A stretch of DNA of 64,000 nucleotides from NCBI GenBank assembly GCA_004560375.1, contig SFVC01000016.1, positions 1 to 64,000 on the forward strand. Direction: 5' to 3'. How positions within the stretch are numbered: the first letter of the stretch is position 1; each line of letters begins with the position of its first letter. Both the position numbers and the translations under genes were made by a program. Below the pieces are notes generated by a model that made no database searches, had not been told where the DNA came from, and saw only the letters and a program-made list of their open reading frames with translations. The stretch is from a bacterium. GTDB taxonomy: Bacteria; Bacillota; Clostridia; Oscillospirales; Oscillospiraceae. Shown in pieces: positions 9,469 to 16,319 of the stretch.

Positions 9469-9711
9469 ATGAAGCTCCAACAAGCCCGCAAGATCCTTCT
9501 GGCCCTCCTGATCGCCCTGGCCCTGTCCCTGCTGCTGGCCGCCCTGCTGGGCAGCCTGCTGCTGGGCCTGCTGGCCGTGGCCCTCCTGCTGGCCTTCATC
9601 GCCTGTGCCTTTTCCAGCTGGCGCTGCCCCCACTGCGGCGCGTTCCTGGGCTGGAACCTGGGCAAAGGCATCCCCTTCTGCCCCTACTGCCATCAGCGGC
9701 TGGATTTATAG
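9469..9711 (+). CDS. Small membrane protein with C-terminal zinc ribbon
   Basis: 80 aa. One or two helices occupy about 8-48, followed by CPHCGAFLGWNLGKGIPFCPYC, a Cys-X2-Cys...Cys-X2-Cys zinc ribbon (about 54-75). Function unknown; such proteins occur widely in clostridia next to housekeeping genes. A GGGGGCGGGG stretch lies upstream of the ATG. It follows the methyltransferase by 16 nt. Confidence 0.75.
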   Translation: MKLQQARKILLALLIALALSLLLAALLGSLLLGLLAVALLLAFIACAFSSWRCPHCGAFLGWNLGKGIPFCPYCHQRLDL

Positions 9712-9797
9712 CCCCCCTGCAAGCTGCGCGGCATCGTGTCGTGTCAAAAACGTAGAGGTCATAGACCCGTTCGTCAGCGAGCTTCAAGTTCTTTTTG

Positions 9798-9825
9798 GAT
9801 ACTTTTTCTTTCAAGAAAAAGTATC
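9798..9825. repeat. 28-bp perfect palindrome
   Basis: GATACTTTTTCTT and its exact reverse complement are separated by TC. It lies between the zinc-ribbon gene and ldh, with no clean U-run after it. It resembles the 32-bp palindrome at 28246-28277 in design (…TTTCT…AGAAA…), so it may be a dispersed hairpin element or a terminator. Confidence 0.6.
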
Positions 9826-9875
9826 ACCCCTTTTCGTTTGGGCACACTAAGCCCAAAACGGAAGGGGGTTTTCCC

Positions 9876-10823
9876 ATGCTCAACCACCGCAAGGCCGCCG
9901 TCATCGGCTGCGGCTTCGTGGGCTCCGCCATCGCCTTCAGCCTGATCCAGCGGGGCCTGTTCAGCGAATTAGTCCTCATCGACGCCAACCGGGACAAGGC
10001 GGAGGGCGAGGCCATGGATCTCAGCCACGGCCTGCCCTATATCGCCGCCATGGACGTGTACGCCGGCACCTACGACGACCTGACCGACTGCGCCCTAATC
10101 ATCGTCACCGCCGGGGCCAACCAGAAGCCCGGCCAGACCCGATTAGAGCTCATCGGCCAGAACGTAAATATTCTGAACTCCATCATCCCCCAGATCACCG
10201 CCCGCCCCTTCGAGGGCATCCTGCTCATCGTGTCCAACCCGGTGGACGTGCTGACCTACGCCGCCTTCCGGATCTCGGGCTACCCCGCCCACCGGGTCAT
10301 CGGCTCGGGGACGGTGCTGGACTCCGCCCGGCTCAAGTACCTGCTGGGGGAGCACCTCAACGTGGACAGCCGTGGCATCCACGCCGTGATCATCGGCGAG
10401 CACGGCGACAGCGAGCTGGCGGTGTGGAGCGGGGCCAACGTGTCCGGGGTGCCGCTGGACGATTTCTGCACCATGCGGGGCCACACCAACCACCGGGAGG
10501 CGGAACAGCGCCTCTACGAGGAGGTGCGGGACAGCGCCTACGAGATCATCAAGCGCAAGGGGGCCACCTACTACGGCATCGCCATGGCGGTGGCCCGGAT
10601 CGCGGAGTGCGTGATGAAGGACGAACGGGCCATCCTGCCGGTGTCGGTGGTGCTGGGCGGGCAGTACGGCCTGCGGGATCTGGCGCTGTCCATCCCGTCC
10701 ATCGTGGGCCGCCGTGGGGCGGAACAGATCCTGGAGATCCCCCTGGCAGACAATGAGCGGGAGGCGTTGAATTCCTCCGCCGCCCAGCTCCGGGAGGTCA
10801 TTGACGGCCTGGAGCTGCCGTAA
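9876..10823 (+). CDS. ldh: L-lactate dehydrogenase
   Basis: 315 aa, normal family length. It has the N-terminal Rossmann motif GCGFVGSAIAFSL, the TAGANQKPGQTRLELI substrate loop with its Arg (about 80-96), SNPVDVLTY, and the catalytic IIGEHGDSE with His (about 173-181). It interconverts pyruvate and L-lactate with NADH. Gln in the Q-K-P-G-Q-T-R loop favours lactate over malate dehydrogenase. The ATG at 9876 is preceded by GAAGGGGG. A monocistronic unit is likely. Confidence 0.94.
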   Translation: MLNHRKAAVIGCGFVGSAIAFSLIQRGLFSELVLIDANRDKAEGEAMDLSHGLPYIAAMDVYAGTYDDLTDCALIIVTAGANQKPGQTRLELIGQNVNILNSIIPQITARPFEGILLIVSNPVDVLTYAAFRISGYPAHRVIGSGTVLDSARLKYLLGEHLNVDSRGIHAVIIGEHGDSELAVWSGANVSGVPLDDFCTMRGHTNHREAEQRLYEEVRDSAYEIIKRKGATYYGIAMAVARIAECVMKDERAILPVSVVLGGQYGLRDLALSIPSIVGRRGAEQILEIPLADNEREALNSSAAQLREVIDGLELP

Positions 10824-10854
10824 GGCCAAAAAGCAAACCCCCACGGGGCTGGCC

Positions 10855-10883
10855 TTGACAAGGGCCGCGCCGTGGGGTATAAT
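10855..10883 (+). promoter_or_regulatory. Perfect-consensus sigma-A promoter for a short RNA
   Basis: TTGACA (10855-10860), exactly 17 nt and TATAAT (10878-10883). No gene with a ribosome-binding site follows on this strand; the next signal is the terminator hairpin at 10947-10978. It faces the 25-codon gene on the other strand. Confidence 0.85.
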
Positions 10884-10889
10884 CACAAT

Positions 10890-10985
10890 AGAAGGGCGCC
10901 GCACATCAGGCGGTTAGTCCTTTCAATGTGGTAACTCAAACGTATGAGAAACCGTCACTTGCCGGAGTGGCGGTTTCTGCTTTTC
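10890..10985 (+). ncRNA. Candidate antisense/regulatory RNA, about 95 nt
   Basis: Inferred transcript from the consensus promoter to the T-run after the hairpin at 10947-10978. It overlaps the 3' end (stop codon and terminator) of the opposing 25-codon gene. Its 5' part, GGGCGCCGCACAT...AGGCGG (10894-10913), is repeated in the same sense in the 5' leader of the opposing transcript. It also contains TAACTC, complementary to GAGTTA in that leader. No Shine-Dalgarno precedes the only ATG (10944). Existence of the RNA is inference; promoter and terminator are seen. Confidence 0.6.
10947..10978. terminator. Shared hairpin of convergent small transcripts
   Basis: AGAAACCGTCACT pairs with AGTGGCGGTTTCT (13 bp, one wobble) around a 6-nt loop. 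On the plus strand GCTTTTC follows, a usable terminator; on the minus strand no U-run follows, so termination there is less certain. Confidence 0.7.
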
Positions 10986-11032
10986 ACAACAATCGTGACG
11001 GTATATCGTCCGATATGGAGCGTGATCCGCAT
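10955..11032 (-). CDS. 25-aa peptide, candidate type I toxin or regulatory micro-protein
   Basis: Reads MRITLHIGRYTVTIVV then KSRNRHSGK: an alternating hydrophobic/polar stretch followed by a strongly basic tail, with no acidic residue. A strong GGGGGTGA Shine-Dalgarno lies 6 nt before the ATG (11032-11030), and a promoter lies upstream at 11122-11150. The stop codon sits inside the shared bidirectional hairpin. The Shine-Dalgarno is locked in a stem (11036-11061), as in many type I toxin mRNAs. I recall similar short basic peptides in gut clostridia but cannot name a family. Toxicity is inference. Confidence 0.6.
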   Translation of the reverse strand: MRITLHIGRYTVTIVVKSRNRHSGK

Positions 11033-11035
11033 ATA

Positions 11036-11061
11036 GTCACCCCCTTTCGGGGTAGTGTGAC
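11036..11061 (-). promoter_or_regulatory. SD-sequestering hairpin in the 25-aa gene leader
   Basis: On the minus strand GTCAC-ACTA-CCCC-GAAA-GGGG-GTGAC folds into a stem with a GAAA tetraloop. The whole Shine-Dalgarno (GGGGGTGA) is in the 3' arm and the ATG begins 3 nt after it. This predicts repressed translation until the stem is opened. Confidence 0.7.
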
Positions 11062-11121
11062 CAGCCGCCTGTTCTAACTCGATATGTGCAGCGCCCAAGG
11101 CCCTTTTGCGGGGCCGACACC

Positions 11122-11150
11122 AATATACCACGTAAACCGGCAAAAAGCAA
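11122..11150 (-). promoter_or_regulatory. Promoter of the 25-aa gene
   Basis: On the minus strand TTGCTT (11150-11145), 17 nt, TATATT (11127-11122). The -35 is formed by the U-tail of the blaR1-type gene terminator, so the unit is packed directly behind that gene. Confidence 0.6.
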
Positions 11151-11177
11151 GCGCCCCCGGCACAAAACCGGGGGCGC
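11151..11177 (-). terminator. Terminator of the blaI-blaR1-type operon
   Basis: 10-bp perfect stem GCGCCCCCGG/CCGGGGGCGC, followed on the minus strand by TTGCTTTTT. Confidence 0.85.
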
Positions 11178-11189
11178 TCCTGTTTCGCT

Positions 11190-13127
11190 TTAATGGTGTC
11201 CGCCGTGGTAGCCGTTCCCGTGGTGGGACTCGCTGTGGCGCCCGCTTTCATCGGGGTAACAGCCGGTGCGGGAGGGGAAGTTCTGGTCAATCGCCTCCGG
11301 CGGGCAGGCAATGGGCGCGGTATCCGCCCCATTCCAGGCCGCCGCGCAGCTCCCGTCGCACACGCCGCCGCAGTGGGCGCCGTTGCAGCGGTAGATCACG
11401 CCGTCATGGGTATGGGCGCCCCAGACGGTGCAGCCCTCCACGGAGCACACGGGGAGCTGGGCAGGATCCACCAGGATGCAGTTCTCTCCCTGGTGGCAGT
11501 GCAGCCGGGTCTCGGTGCAGCCCTCCAGCCCGCAGTTGGTGGTGGGGGCGGTGGGCAGGCCGCAGACGATATCATCCCCCGCCCCGGCGGAATCCTCCAC
11601 CTCCGGGTCATAGTCCGGCACAAACTCCGGCACGGCCTGTTCCCGCAGTTCCGCCGGCTCATAGCTCACCGCCAGCCGCTCCTCCTCGGGCAGGGCCCGA
11701 TACCAGTCCAGCCACTCCAGCGTCTCCGCCGACAGGTCGGCCCGGTTGTAGGCGCGGCCGCGATACACCACGACTTCGGCCCAGCCGTTCTCCTCCGCCG
11801 CAGGGAAGATAAACCCGCTCACCACGGTGGCCGGATCCACGGGGGTCAGCTTGCCGTCCTCGTCCTTATAAAAGATGTTGAAGCCCGGCCGGTAATTGCC
11901 GTTTTCGTCCAAGCTGTCATGAACCAGCCCGCTGTCCTCCTGGAACACCCATTCCAACTCCTCGCCGTTCCCGGAGAGCGCCCGGGCCTGCTCCACAATC
12001 CGGTCGGCCTCCTCCCGGGTCATGGATCCGTCAGCCACCTGCTTGTTCAGGGACTGCTCAAGATAGTCCAGGTTGAGGGAGAAATACCTCAGCCCGTGGT
12101 TGCCATCGGTGGTCATGCTCCACACACTTGTGCTGGGCGCGGTGGACGTGGTGCTGTCCTCATCGGGCGCCTCCCTGGGCCCGCTGGCGAAGGCCACCGT
12201 CACCCCCGCCACCAGCGCCAGGGACAAAACTACCCCCAAAACGGTGGTTTTCTTAAATTTCATCACGGATAAAATCCTTTCCTCGGCCGCTTTCCGGCCG
12301 AACGTCTGGCAGAAGGCGGGCTCCGCCCCCGCGGTGGCCAGGTTCACAAGGGTTTCGGCGTATTCCGCCCGCCGCTCCGCCCCCAGCTTCCGCACCGCCG
12401 CCCGGTCGCAGGCCAGCTCGATGTCCCGCCGCAGCAGCCGCGCCATCAGCCACACCGCCGGGTTCCACCAGTACAAAACCAGCGCCAGCGCCATGGCGTA
12501 ATGCCACAGGTTATCCCGCCGCCGGGCGTGGACGCCCTCGTGGGCCAGCACGCAGTCCAGCGCCGCCCCGGACAGCCCCGGCCACAGCACCACCGTGGGC
12601 CGGGCCGCCCCGAAGGTGAGGGGCGCGCCGTCCATCACGCCCTCCCGCAGGCGGGCGCACTTGGGCAGGGGGGCATACCGGGGGTCGTCCTTGGGCAGGG
12701 GGATGGCCTCCGCCACCGCCCGCCGGGTGCGGCTCCAGCGCAGCGCATATCGCGCTGCCAGCACCAGCCCCACCCCAATCCACACGGACAGCGCCACCGC
12801 CTCCCAGGGGAAGGCGGATCCGGCGGGCTCCACCGGCCCCAGCCCGGGGTTAACCGTCCCGGGGGCCGGGGCGTTGACCGTGGGCAGGTTCCCCGCTCCC
12901 CCGACGGACACGGGGGCAGGCGTGGAGGCCGCCTCTGTCCGGGGCAGCAGCCCCCACAGGGACAGCCCGTTCTCCGGGAACACCGGGGCCAGCAGCCGGA
13001 TCAGGCACACGAACCACAGGGCCAGCCGGGCCTCCGGGAGCAGCCGTCCGCCCAGCGCCCGCCGCAGCAGCGCCGCCGCCAGGATCAGCGCCGTGCCAAA
13101 CACGGCGTTTTGCAGCAGTTGGGTCAT
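11190..13127 (-). CDS. BlaR1/MecR1-type M56 membrane peptidase with Cys/His-rich C-terminal tail
   Basis: 645 aa. The N-terminal half has four helices and the zinc-protease motif LAHEGVHARRRDNLWHYA (HEXXH, about 200-205) with the downstream ELACDRAAV glutamate; another helix sits near 310. The extracellular part is not a penicillin-binding sensor domain. It has an acidic region, then CGLEGCTETRLHCHQGENC, CSVEGCTVWGAHTHDG, CNGAHCGGVCDGSC and a His-rich end HSESHHGNGYHGGHH (about 545-645). This suggests metal or redox sensing. The family transmits a signal by cleaving the BlaI repressor. The ATG at 13127 lies 10 nt after blaI with GAGGCGG before it. Confidence 0.85.
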   Translation of the reverse strand: MTQLLQNAVFGTALILAAALLRRALGGRLLPEARLALWFVCLIRLLAPVFPENGLSLWGLLPRTEAASTPAPVSVGGAGNLPTVNAPAPGTVNPGLGPVEPAGSAFPWEAVALSVWIGVGLVLAARYALRWSRTRRAVAEAIPLPKDDPRYAPLPKCARLREGVMDGAPLTFGAARPTVVLWPGLSGAALDCVLAHEGVHARRRDNLWHYAMALALVLYWWNPAVWLMARLLRRDIELACDRAAVRKLGAERRAEYAETLVNLATAGAEPAFCQTFGRKAAEERILSVMKFKKTTVLGVVLSLALVAGVTVAFASGPREAPDEDSTTSTAPSTSVWSMTTDGNHGLRYFSLNLDYLEQSLNKQVADGSMTREEADRIVEQARALSGNGEELEWVFQEDSGLVHDSLDENGNYRPGFNIFYKDEDGKLTPVDPATVVSGFIFPAAEENGWAEVVVYRGRAYNRADLSAETLEWLDWYRALPEEERLAVSYEPAELREQAVPEFVPDYDPEVEDSAGAGDDIVCGLPTAPTTNCGLEGCTETRLHCHQGENCILVDPAQLPVCSVEGCTVWGAHTHDGVIYRCNGAHCGGVCDGSCAAAWNGADTAPIACPPEAIDQNFPSRTGCYPDESGRHSESHHGNGYHGGHH

Positions 13128-13137
13128 AGCGCCCGCC

Positions 13138-13494
13138 TCACTTCCACGTCTCAATGATGGCCCTGAGCTGCTGGGCCTCCGACTGGGTCAGCTGTCCCTC
13201 GCTGAGGAACGCCGAGAGGAACTGGGTTTTGGATCCGCCGAACAGCCGGGTGATCAGGCTGTCCGTCTCCAGCCGCTGGACGTCCTCCCGGGAGATCAGC
13301 GGCGTGCACAGGAAGCCCGGCTCGGAGCGGCTCACCGCCCCCTTGTCCACCAGCTTCTTAATGACGGTATAGGTGGTGTTCCGGTTCCACCCGCAGGACG
13401 CCGCCAGCCGCTTGGCCAGCTCACCCGCGGACATCGGCCCGTCCGCCCACAACGGCTCCATCACCCGGAGCTCCGAATCATACAGCTTTTCCAT
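13138..13494 (-). CDS. blaI: BlaI/MecI family transcriptional repressor
   Basis: 118 aa. A winged-helix domain is followed by a dimerisation helix: ELRVMEPLWADGPMSAGELAKRL, NRNTTYTVIKKLVDKGAV (recognition helix about 38-55) and the DSLITRLFGGS dimer region. BlaI repressors bind dyads in their own promoter and are inactivated by the partner M56 protease. A dyad pair is present at 13529-13566. No beta-lactamase or PBP gene is adjacent, so the regulated target is unknown. Confidence 0.93.
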   Translation of the reverse strand: MEKLYDSELRVMEPLWADGPMSAGELAKRLAASCGWNRNTTYTVIKKLVDKGAVSRSEPGFLCTPLISREDVQRLETDSLITRLFGGSKTQFLSAFLSEGQLTQSEAQQLRAIIETWK

Positions 13495-13528
13495 AGGGAA
13501 GCGCCTCCTCAGGGTTGGGTTCTAAGTG

Positions 13529-13579
13529 ACTATCGCGATAGTACACTACAATACTACTGCAATAGTCACATCTTGTCAA
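13529..13579 (-). promoter_or_regulatory. blaI promoter with two operators
   Basis: On the minus strand TTGACA (13579-13574), 17 nt, TAGTAT (13556-13551). The palindrome ACTATCGCGATAGT lies at 13529-13542, near +1. A second dyad, ACTACTGCAATAGT, lies at 13553-13566 inside the spacer/-10. Centres are 24 bp apart. This is typical autoregulation geometry for BlaI-type repressors. Confidence 0.8.
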
Positions 13580-13651
13580 GAGGTTTTGCAAAAATTGTTT
13601 GGCAGTCCGTCCGTCCTGTCCAGAATGGAACCCGCCCCTGACAAATTTCTG

Positions 13652-13680
13652 TTGTCCTTTCCCCGGCCGTCTGCTATAGT
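13652..13680 (+). promoter_or_regulatory. Sigma-A promoter of the yihY-type gene
   Basis: TTGTCC (13652-13657), 17 nt, TATAGT (13675-13680), 30 nt before the GTG start. Confidence 0.65.
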
Positions 13681-13709
13681 AGAGGAAACCGCAGAGAGGG
13701 GGCCCCGCC

Positions 13710-14570
13710 GTGAAAGAGAAGCTGGATCGCCTGCTCCGGGCCCATCCGCCCATCCGCTTCATCGCCGACGTGGTGGACGTGTATTTCTCCAAAAAGGTGG
13801 GCCGCGCCGCGGCGGAGTTGGCCTACTTCCTCATCCTCACCTTTTTCCCCGTGCTGATCTGCGTGTCCGCCTTCGTCAACGAGCTCCACCTGGATCTCAC
13901 CGGACTGCTGAATCAGGCCGACCCCTTCCTGCCGGAGGGGGTGCTGGTCATCTTCCAGGACTATCTGACCTACATCGACACCAATCAGTCCACCGCCATG
14001 CTGCTCACCGGGGCTTTCCTCACCATTCTGTTCGCCTCCGCCGCCGTTCGGGGCCTGATGAACATCATGCACGAGCTGTATGGCCGGGCCACCTTCCTGG
14101 GCCTGCGGCAGGTGATCGCCAGCGTTCTGTTCTCCATCCTCCTGCTGGCCACCATCTACCTGTCCCTGGCGGTGGTGGTGACGGGTAACTGGTTCTTCCA
14201 CCTGCTGGGCCAGGTGCTGAAGCTGGAGGATCTGGTGGAGCGGTTCGGCATGTGGCAGTGGATGAAGTACCTGCTGCTGCTGGGCATGGTGTTCCTGTTC
14301 ATCCTGCTGCTCTACCGGTTCGCCGCCCCCCTGGACAAACCCCGGCCTCCGGTGGTGCCCGGGGCGCTGGCGGCGTCGGCGGCGCTGGCGGCGGCGTCGG
14401 TGATCTTCTCCCTGCTCATGAGCGGCTCCACCCGGTACTCCCTGATCTACGGCTCGCTGGCCTCGGTGATCATCATGCTGGTGTGGCTGTACCTGTGCGG
14501 CACCATCCTGATCCTGGGCAACGTGGTGAATTTCGTGCTGTTCACCCACCGAAAGGAGCGCAGGCGGTAA
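13710..14570 (+). CDS. YihY/BrkB family inner-membrane protein
   Basis: 286 aa with about six membrane helices. It has the characteristic AAELAYFLILTFFPVLICV near 30-50, the SAAVRGLMNIMHELYG region and a final SLIYGSLASVIIMLVWLYLCGTI block ending in basic residues. The family was once called RNase BN, but that activity belongs to another protein; its true role is unknown. The start is a GTG at 13710 after a GAGAGGGGG Shine-Dalgarno. Confidence 0.92.
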   Translation: MKEKLDRLLRAHPPIRFIADVVDVYFSKKVGRAAAELAYFLILTFFPVLICVSAFVNELHLDLTGLLNQADPFLPEGVLVIFQDYLTYIDTNQSTAMLLTGAFLTILFASAAVRGLMNIMHELYGRATFLGLRQVIASVLFSILLLATIYLSLAVVVTGNWFFHLLGQVLKLEDLVERFGMWQWMKYLLLLGMVFLFILLLYRFAAPLDKPRPPVVPGALAASAALAAASVIFSLLMSGSTRYSLIYGSLASVIIMLVWLYLCGTILILGNVVNFVLFTHRKERRR

Positions 14571-14598
14571 CGCATAAAATCCCCCGCCCCCCGGCACA

Positions 14599-14660
14599 CT
14601 ATCGGATAGCTGTGACGTATTTCCCCGCCCTTTGGGCGGGGAAATACAGATATGCGATAG
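14599..14660. repeat. Long two-stage hairpin
   Basis: Outer arms CTATCGGATA/TATGCGATAG (one mismatch) enclose a perfect 14-bp stem GTATTTCCCCGCCC/GGGCGGGGAAATAC with a 3-nt loop. It lies 29 nt after yihY and 15 nt before the next start. It lacks a U-run, so it may be an attenuating leader structure or a palindromic repeat rather than a terminator. Confidence 0.6.
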
Positions 14661-14674
14661 AGGGGGCGGCCATT

Positions 14675-15136
14675 ATGTGGCAGATCGGGGTCTGGGAACG
14701 GGACGAGGGGCTGGCGGAGCGGGTGAGCCTGCTGGCGGAGGGCCTGCCCGCCCTGGTGCGGGCCTGCCGGCACCCGGCCCTGCTGGCGGGGCTGGCGCTG
14801 GATCTGCTGGTGGTGTCGCCGGGGGCGGCGGGCTGGGCGGGGGCCGGGGCGCTGGCCTGCCGGACGGCCCTGCTCCCCGGGGGGCTGGCCTCCCTGACCC
14901 GGGGCCTGCCGGCGGACACCCTGATCAGCTACGGCCCCTCCGGCCGGAACACCCTCACCCTGTCCAGCCTGGACGGCCAGCGGGCGTCGGTGGCGGTGCA
15001 GCGGGAGTTCGTCTCTCTGAGCGGCCGGGCGGTGGAGCGGCAGGAGCTCATCCTGCCCTACGACGGCGGAGCACCGGAGCTGCTGCTGGCCCAGGCGGGA
15101 GCGGCGCTGCTGCTGGGCCGCCTGCCGGCGGAATAA
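14675..15136 (+). CDS. Hypothetical protein, 153 aa
   Basis: No family recognised. The protein starts MWQIGVWERDEGLAERV and is Ala/Leu/Gly rich. The middle (about 30-70) resembles a signal or hydrophobic segment, and the C-terminal half alternates charged and small residues (SLDGQRASVAVQREF). AGGGGGCGG lies 7 nt before the ATG. Real coding is supported by the ribosome site, consistent codon bias and fit between two promoters, but not by homology. Confidence 0.6.
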   Translation: MWQIGVWERDEGLAERVSLLAEGLPALVRACRHPALLAGLALDLLVVSPGAAGWAGAGALACRTALLPGGLASLTRGLPADTLISYGPSGRNTLTLSSLDGQRASVAVQREFVSLSGRAVERQELILPYDGGAPELLLAQAGAALLLGRLPAE

Positions 15137-15159
15137 CAGCGGTTTTTCCGGGAAAGCCC

Positions 15160-15188
15160 TTGCTTTTTATCCGGTCAAAGTGTATAAT
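15160..15188 (+). promoter_or_regulatory. Sigma-A promoter of aroF
   Basis: TTGCTT (15160-15165), 17 nt, TATAAT (15183-15188). The start codon is about 100 nt further on, leaving a leader with a terminator-like hairpin. Confidence 0.75.
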
Positions 15189-15223
15189 ATTTCCGATTCA
15201 GTCCCACCTATGGGGAAATTTCG

Positions 15224-15260
15224 GAAGCTCATGGCCCGCCCCGCGGGGCCCATGGGCTTC
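15224..15260 (+). terminator. Leader terminator (possible attenuator) of aroF
   Basis: A GC-rich stem, GAAGCTCATGGCCC against GGGCCCATGGGCTTC (one mismatch and one bulge), followed directly by TTTTATTT. It sits between the promoter and the aroF Shine-Dalgarno (GAAGGGG, 15277-15283). A terminator at this place suggests premature-termination control. Confidence 0.65.
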
Positions 15261-15292
15261 TTTTATTTGAGTTTGAGAAGGGGTTGTTCCAT

Positions 15293-16315
15293 ATGGTAAT
15301 TGTCATGAAACCCGGCGTAAGCCAGGAGAGCATTCAGGCCCTGGTGGCCGCCCTGGAGCGGGATCACGGCGTCTCCGTGGGCGTCACCAACGGCGTGGGC
15401 TGTTCCATCCTGGGCCTGGTGGGGGACACCGCCCACATCGACATGGACAAGCTCACCATGAACGACGACGTGGAGCGGGTCATGCGGGTGCAGGAGCCCT
15501 ATAAGAAGGCCAACCGCAAATTCCACCCGGAGGACACGGTGGTGGACGTGTCCGGCGTGCCCATCGGCGGGCGGGATCACTTCACCGTCATCGCCGGCCC
15601 CTGCTCGGTGGAGAGCGAGGCGCAGATCACCGGCGTGGCCCGGGACGTGAAGGCGGCGGGGGCGGCCCTGCTCCGGGGGGGCGCGTTCAAGCCCCGCACG
15701 TCCCCCTACTCCTTTCAGGGCATGGGGGCGGACGGCCTGGAGCTGCTGCTGGAGGCCAAGGCGGACACCGGCCTGCCCATCGTGTCCGAGCTGATGGCCC
15801 CCCGGTACTGCCAGCTGTTTGAGGAAAAGGTGGATCTGGTGCAGATCGGCGCCCGGAATATGCAGAACTTCGACCTGCTCAAGGAGGCGGGCAAGCTGTC
15901 CAAGCCCATCCTGCTCAAGCGGGGCCTGTCCAACACCTACGAGGAGTGGATCATGTCGGCGGAGTACATCATGGCCTCCGGCAACGAGAACGTGATCCTG
16001 TGCGAGCGGGGCGTCCGCACCTTTGAGACCTATACCCGGAACACTCTGGATCTGTCCGCCATCCCCGCCGTCCGGCGGATGAGCCACCTGCCCATCGTGG
16101 TGGATCCCTCCCACGCGGCGGGTATGTACTGGATGGTGGAGCCGCTGGCCATGGCGGCGGTGGCGGCGGGGGCGGACGGCCTCATGGTGGAGGTGCACAA
16201 CGATCCCCCCTGCGCCAAGTGCGACGGGGCCCAGTCCCTGACGCCGGAGAAGTTCCGGCACCTGATGGGGAAGCTCACCCCGCTGGTGGAGCTGATGGGA
16301 AAGAAGCTGGTGTAA
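15293..16315 (+). CDS. aroF: 3-deoxy-7-phosphoheptulonate synthase, AroF (type Ib)
   Basis: 340 aa. An N-terminal ferredoxin-like regulatory domain (about 1-70, MVIVMKPGVSQESIQALV) precedes the KDO8P-like barrel with VIAGPCSVES, GGAFKPRTSPYSFQG, RGLSNTYEEW and IVVDPSHAAG. It condenses PEP and erythrose-4-phosphate, the first step of the shikimate pathway. The ATG at 15293 is preferred over a TTG at 15284 because of Shine-Dalgarno spacing. It heads the aromatic gene region, separated from aroB by two small genes. Confidence 0.95.
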   Translation: MVIVMKPGVSQESIQALVAALERDHGVSVGVTNGVGCSILGLVGDTAHIDMDKLTMNDDVERVMRVQEPYKKANRKFHPEDTVVDVSGVPIGGRDHFTVIAGPCSVESEAQITGVARDVKAAGAALLRGGAFKPRTSPYSFQGMGADGLELLLEAKADTGLPIVSELMAPRYCQLFEEKVDLVQIGARNMQNFDLLKEAGKLSKPILLKRGLSNTYEEWIMSAEYIMASGNENVILCERGVRTFETYTRNTLDLSAIPAVRRMSHLPIVVDPSHAAGMYWMVEPLAMAAVAAGADGLMVEVHNDPPCAKCDGAQSLTPEKFRHLMGKLTPLVELMGKKLV

Positions 16316-16319
16316 GCGC

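Larger units (their letters stand above)
10894..11096. repeat. Inverted repeat framing the micro-gene
   Basis: GGGCGCCGCACAT...AGGCGG at 10894-10913 recurs inverted at 11065-11096 (GGGCGCTGCACAT...AGGCGG on the minus strand, with a 12-nt insertion). Both convergent transcripts therefore start with nearly the same sequence. Confidence 0.7.

Noticed and set aside
10944..11036. A 30-codon plus-strand frame opposite the 25-aa gene.
   Set aside because: No ribosome-binding site and it runs through the terminator hairpin; more likely the short RNA is non-coding.
11190..13494. A beta-lactam resistance operon.
   Set aside because: BlaI and an M56 protein are present but no beta-lactamase or resistant PBP, and the sensor part is not penicillin-binding.
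15210..15295. A possible aroF leader peptide containing consecutive Phe-Phe-Tyr codons.
   Set aside because: The codons simply come from the U-run of the terminator, lie after the hairpin rather than before it, and the ATG at 15210 has no Shine-Dalgarno.
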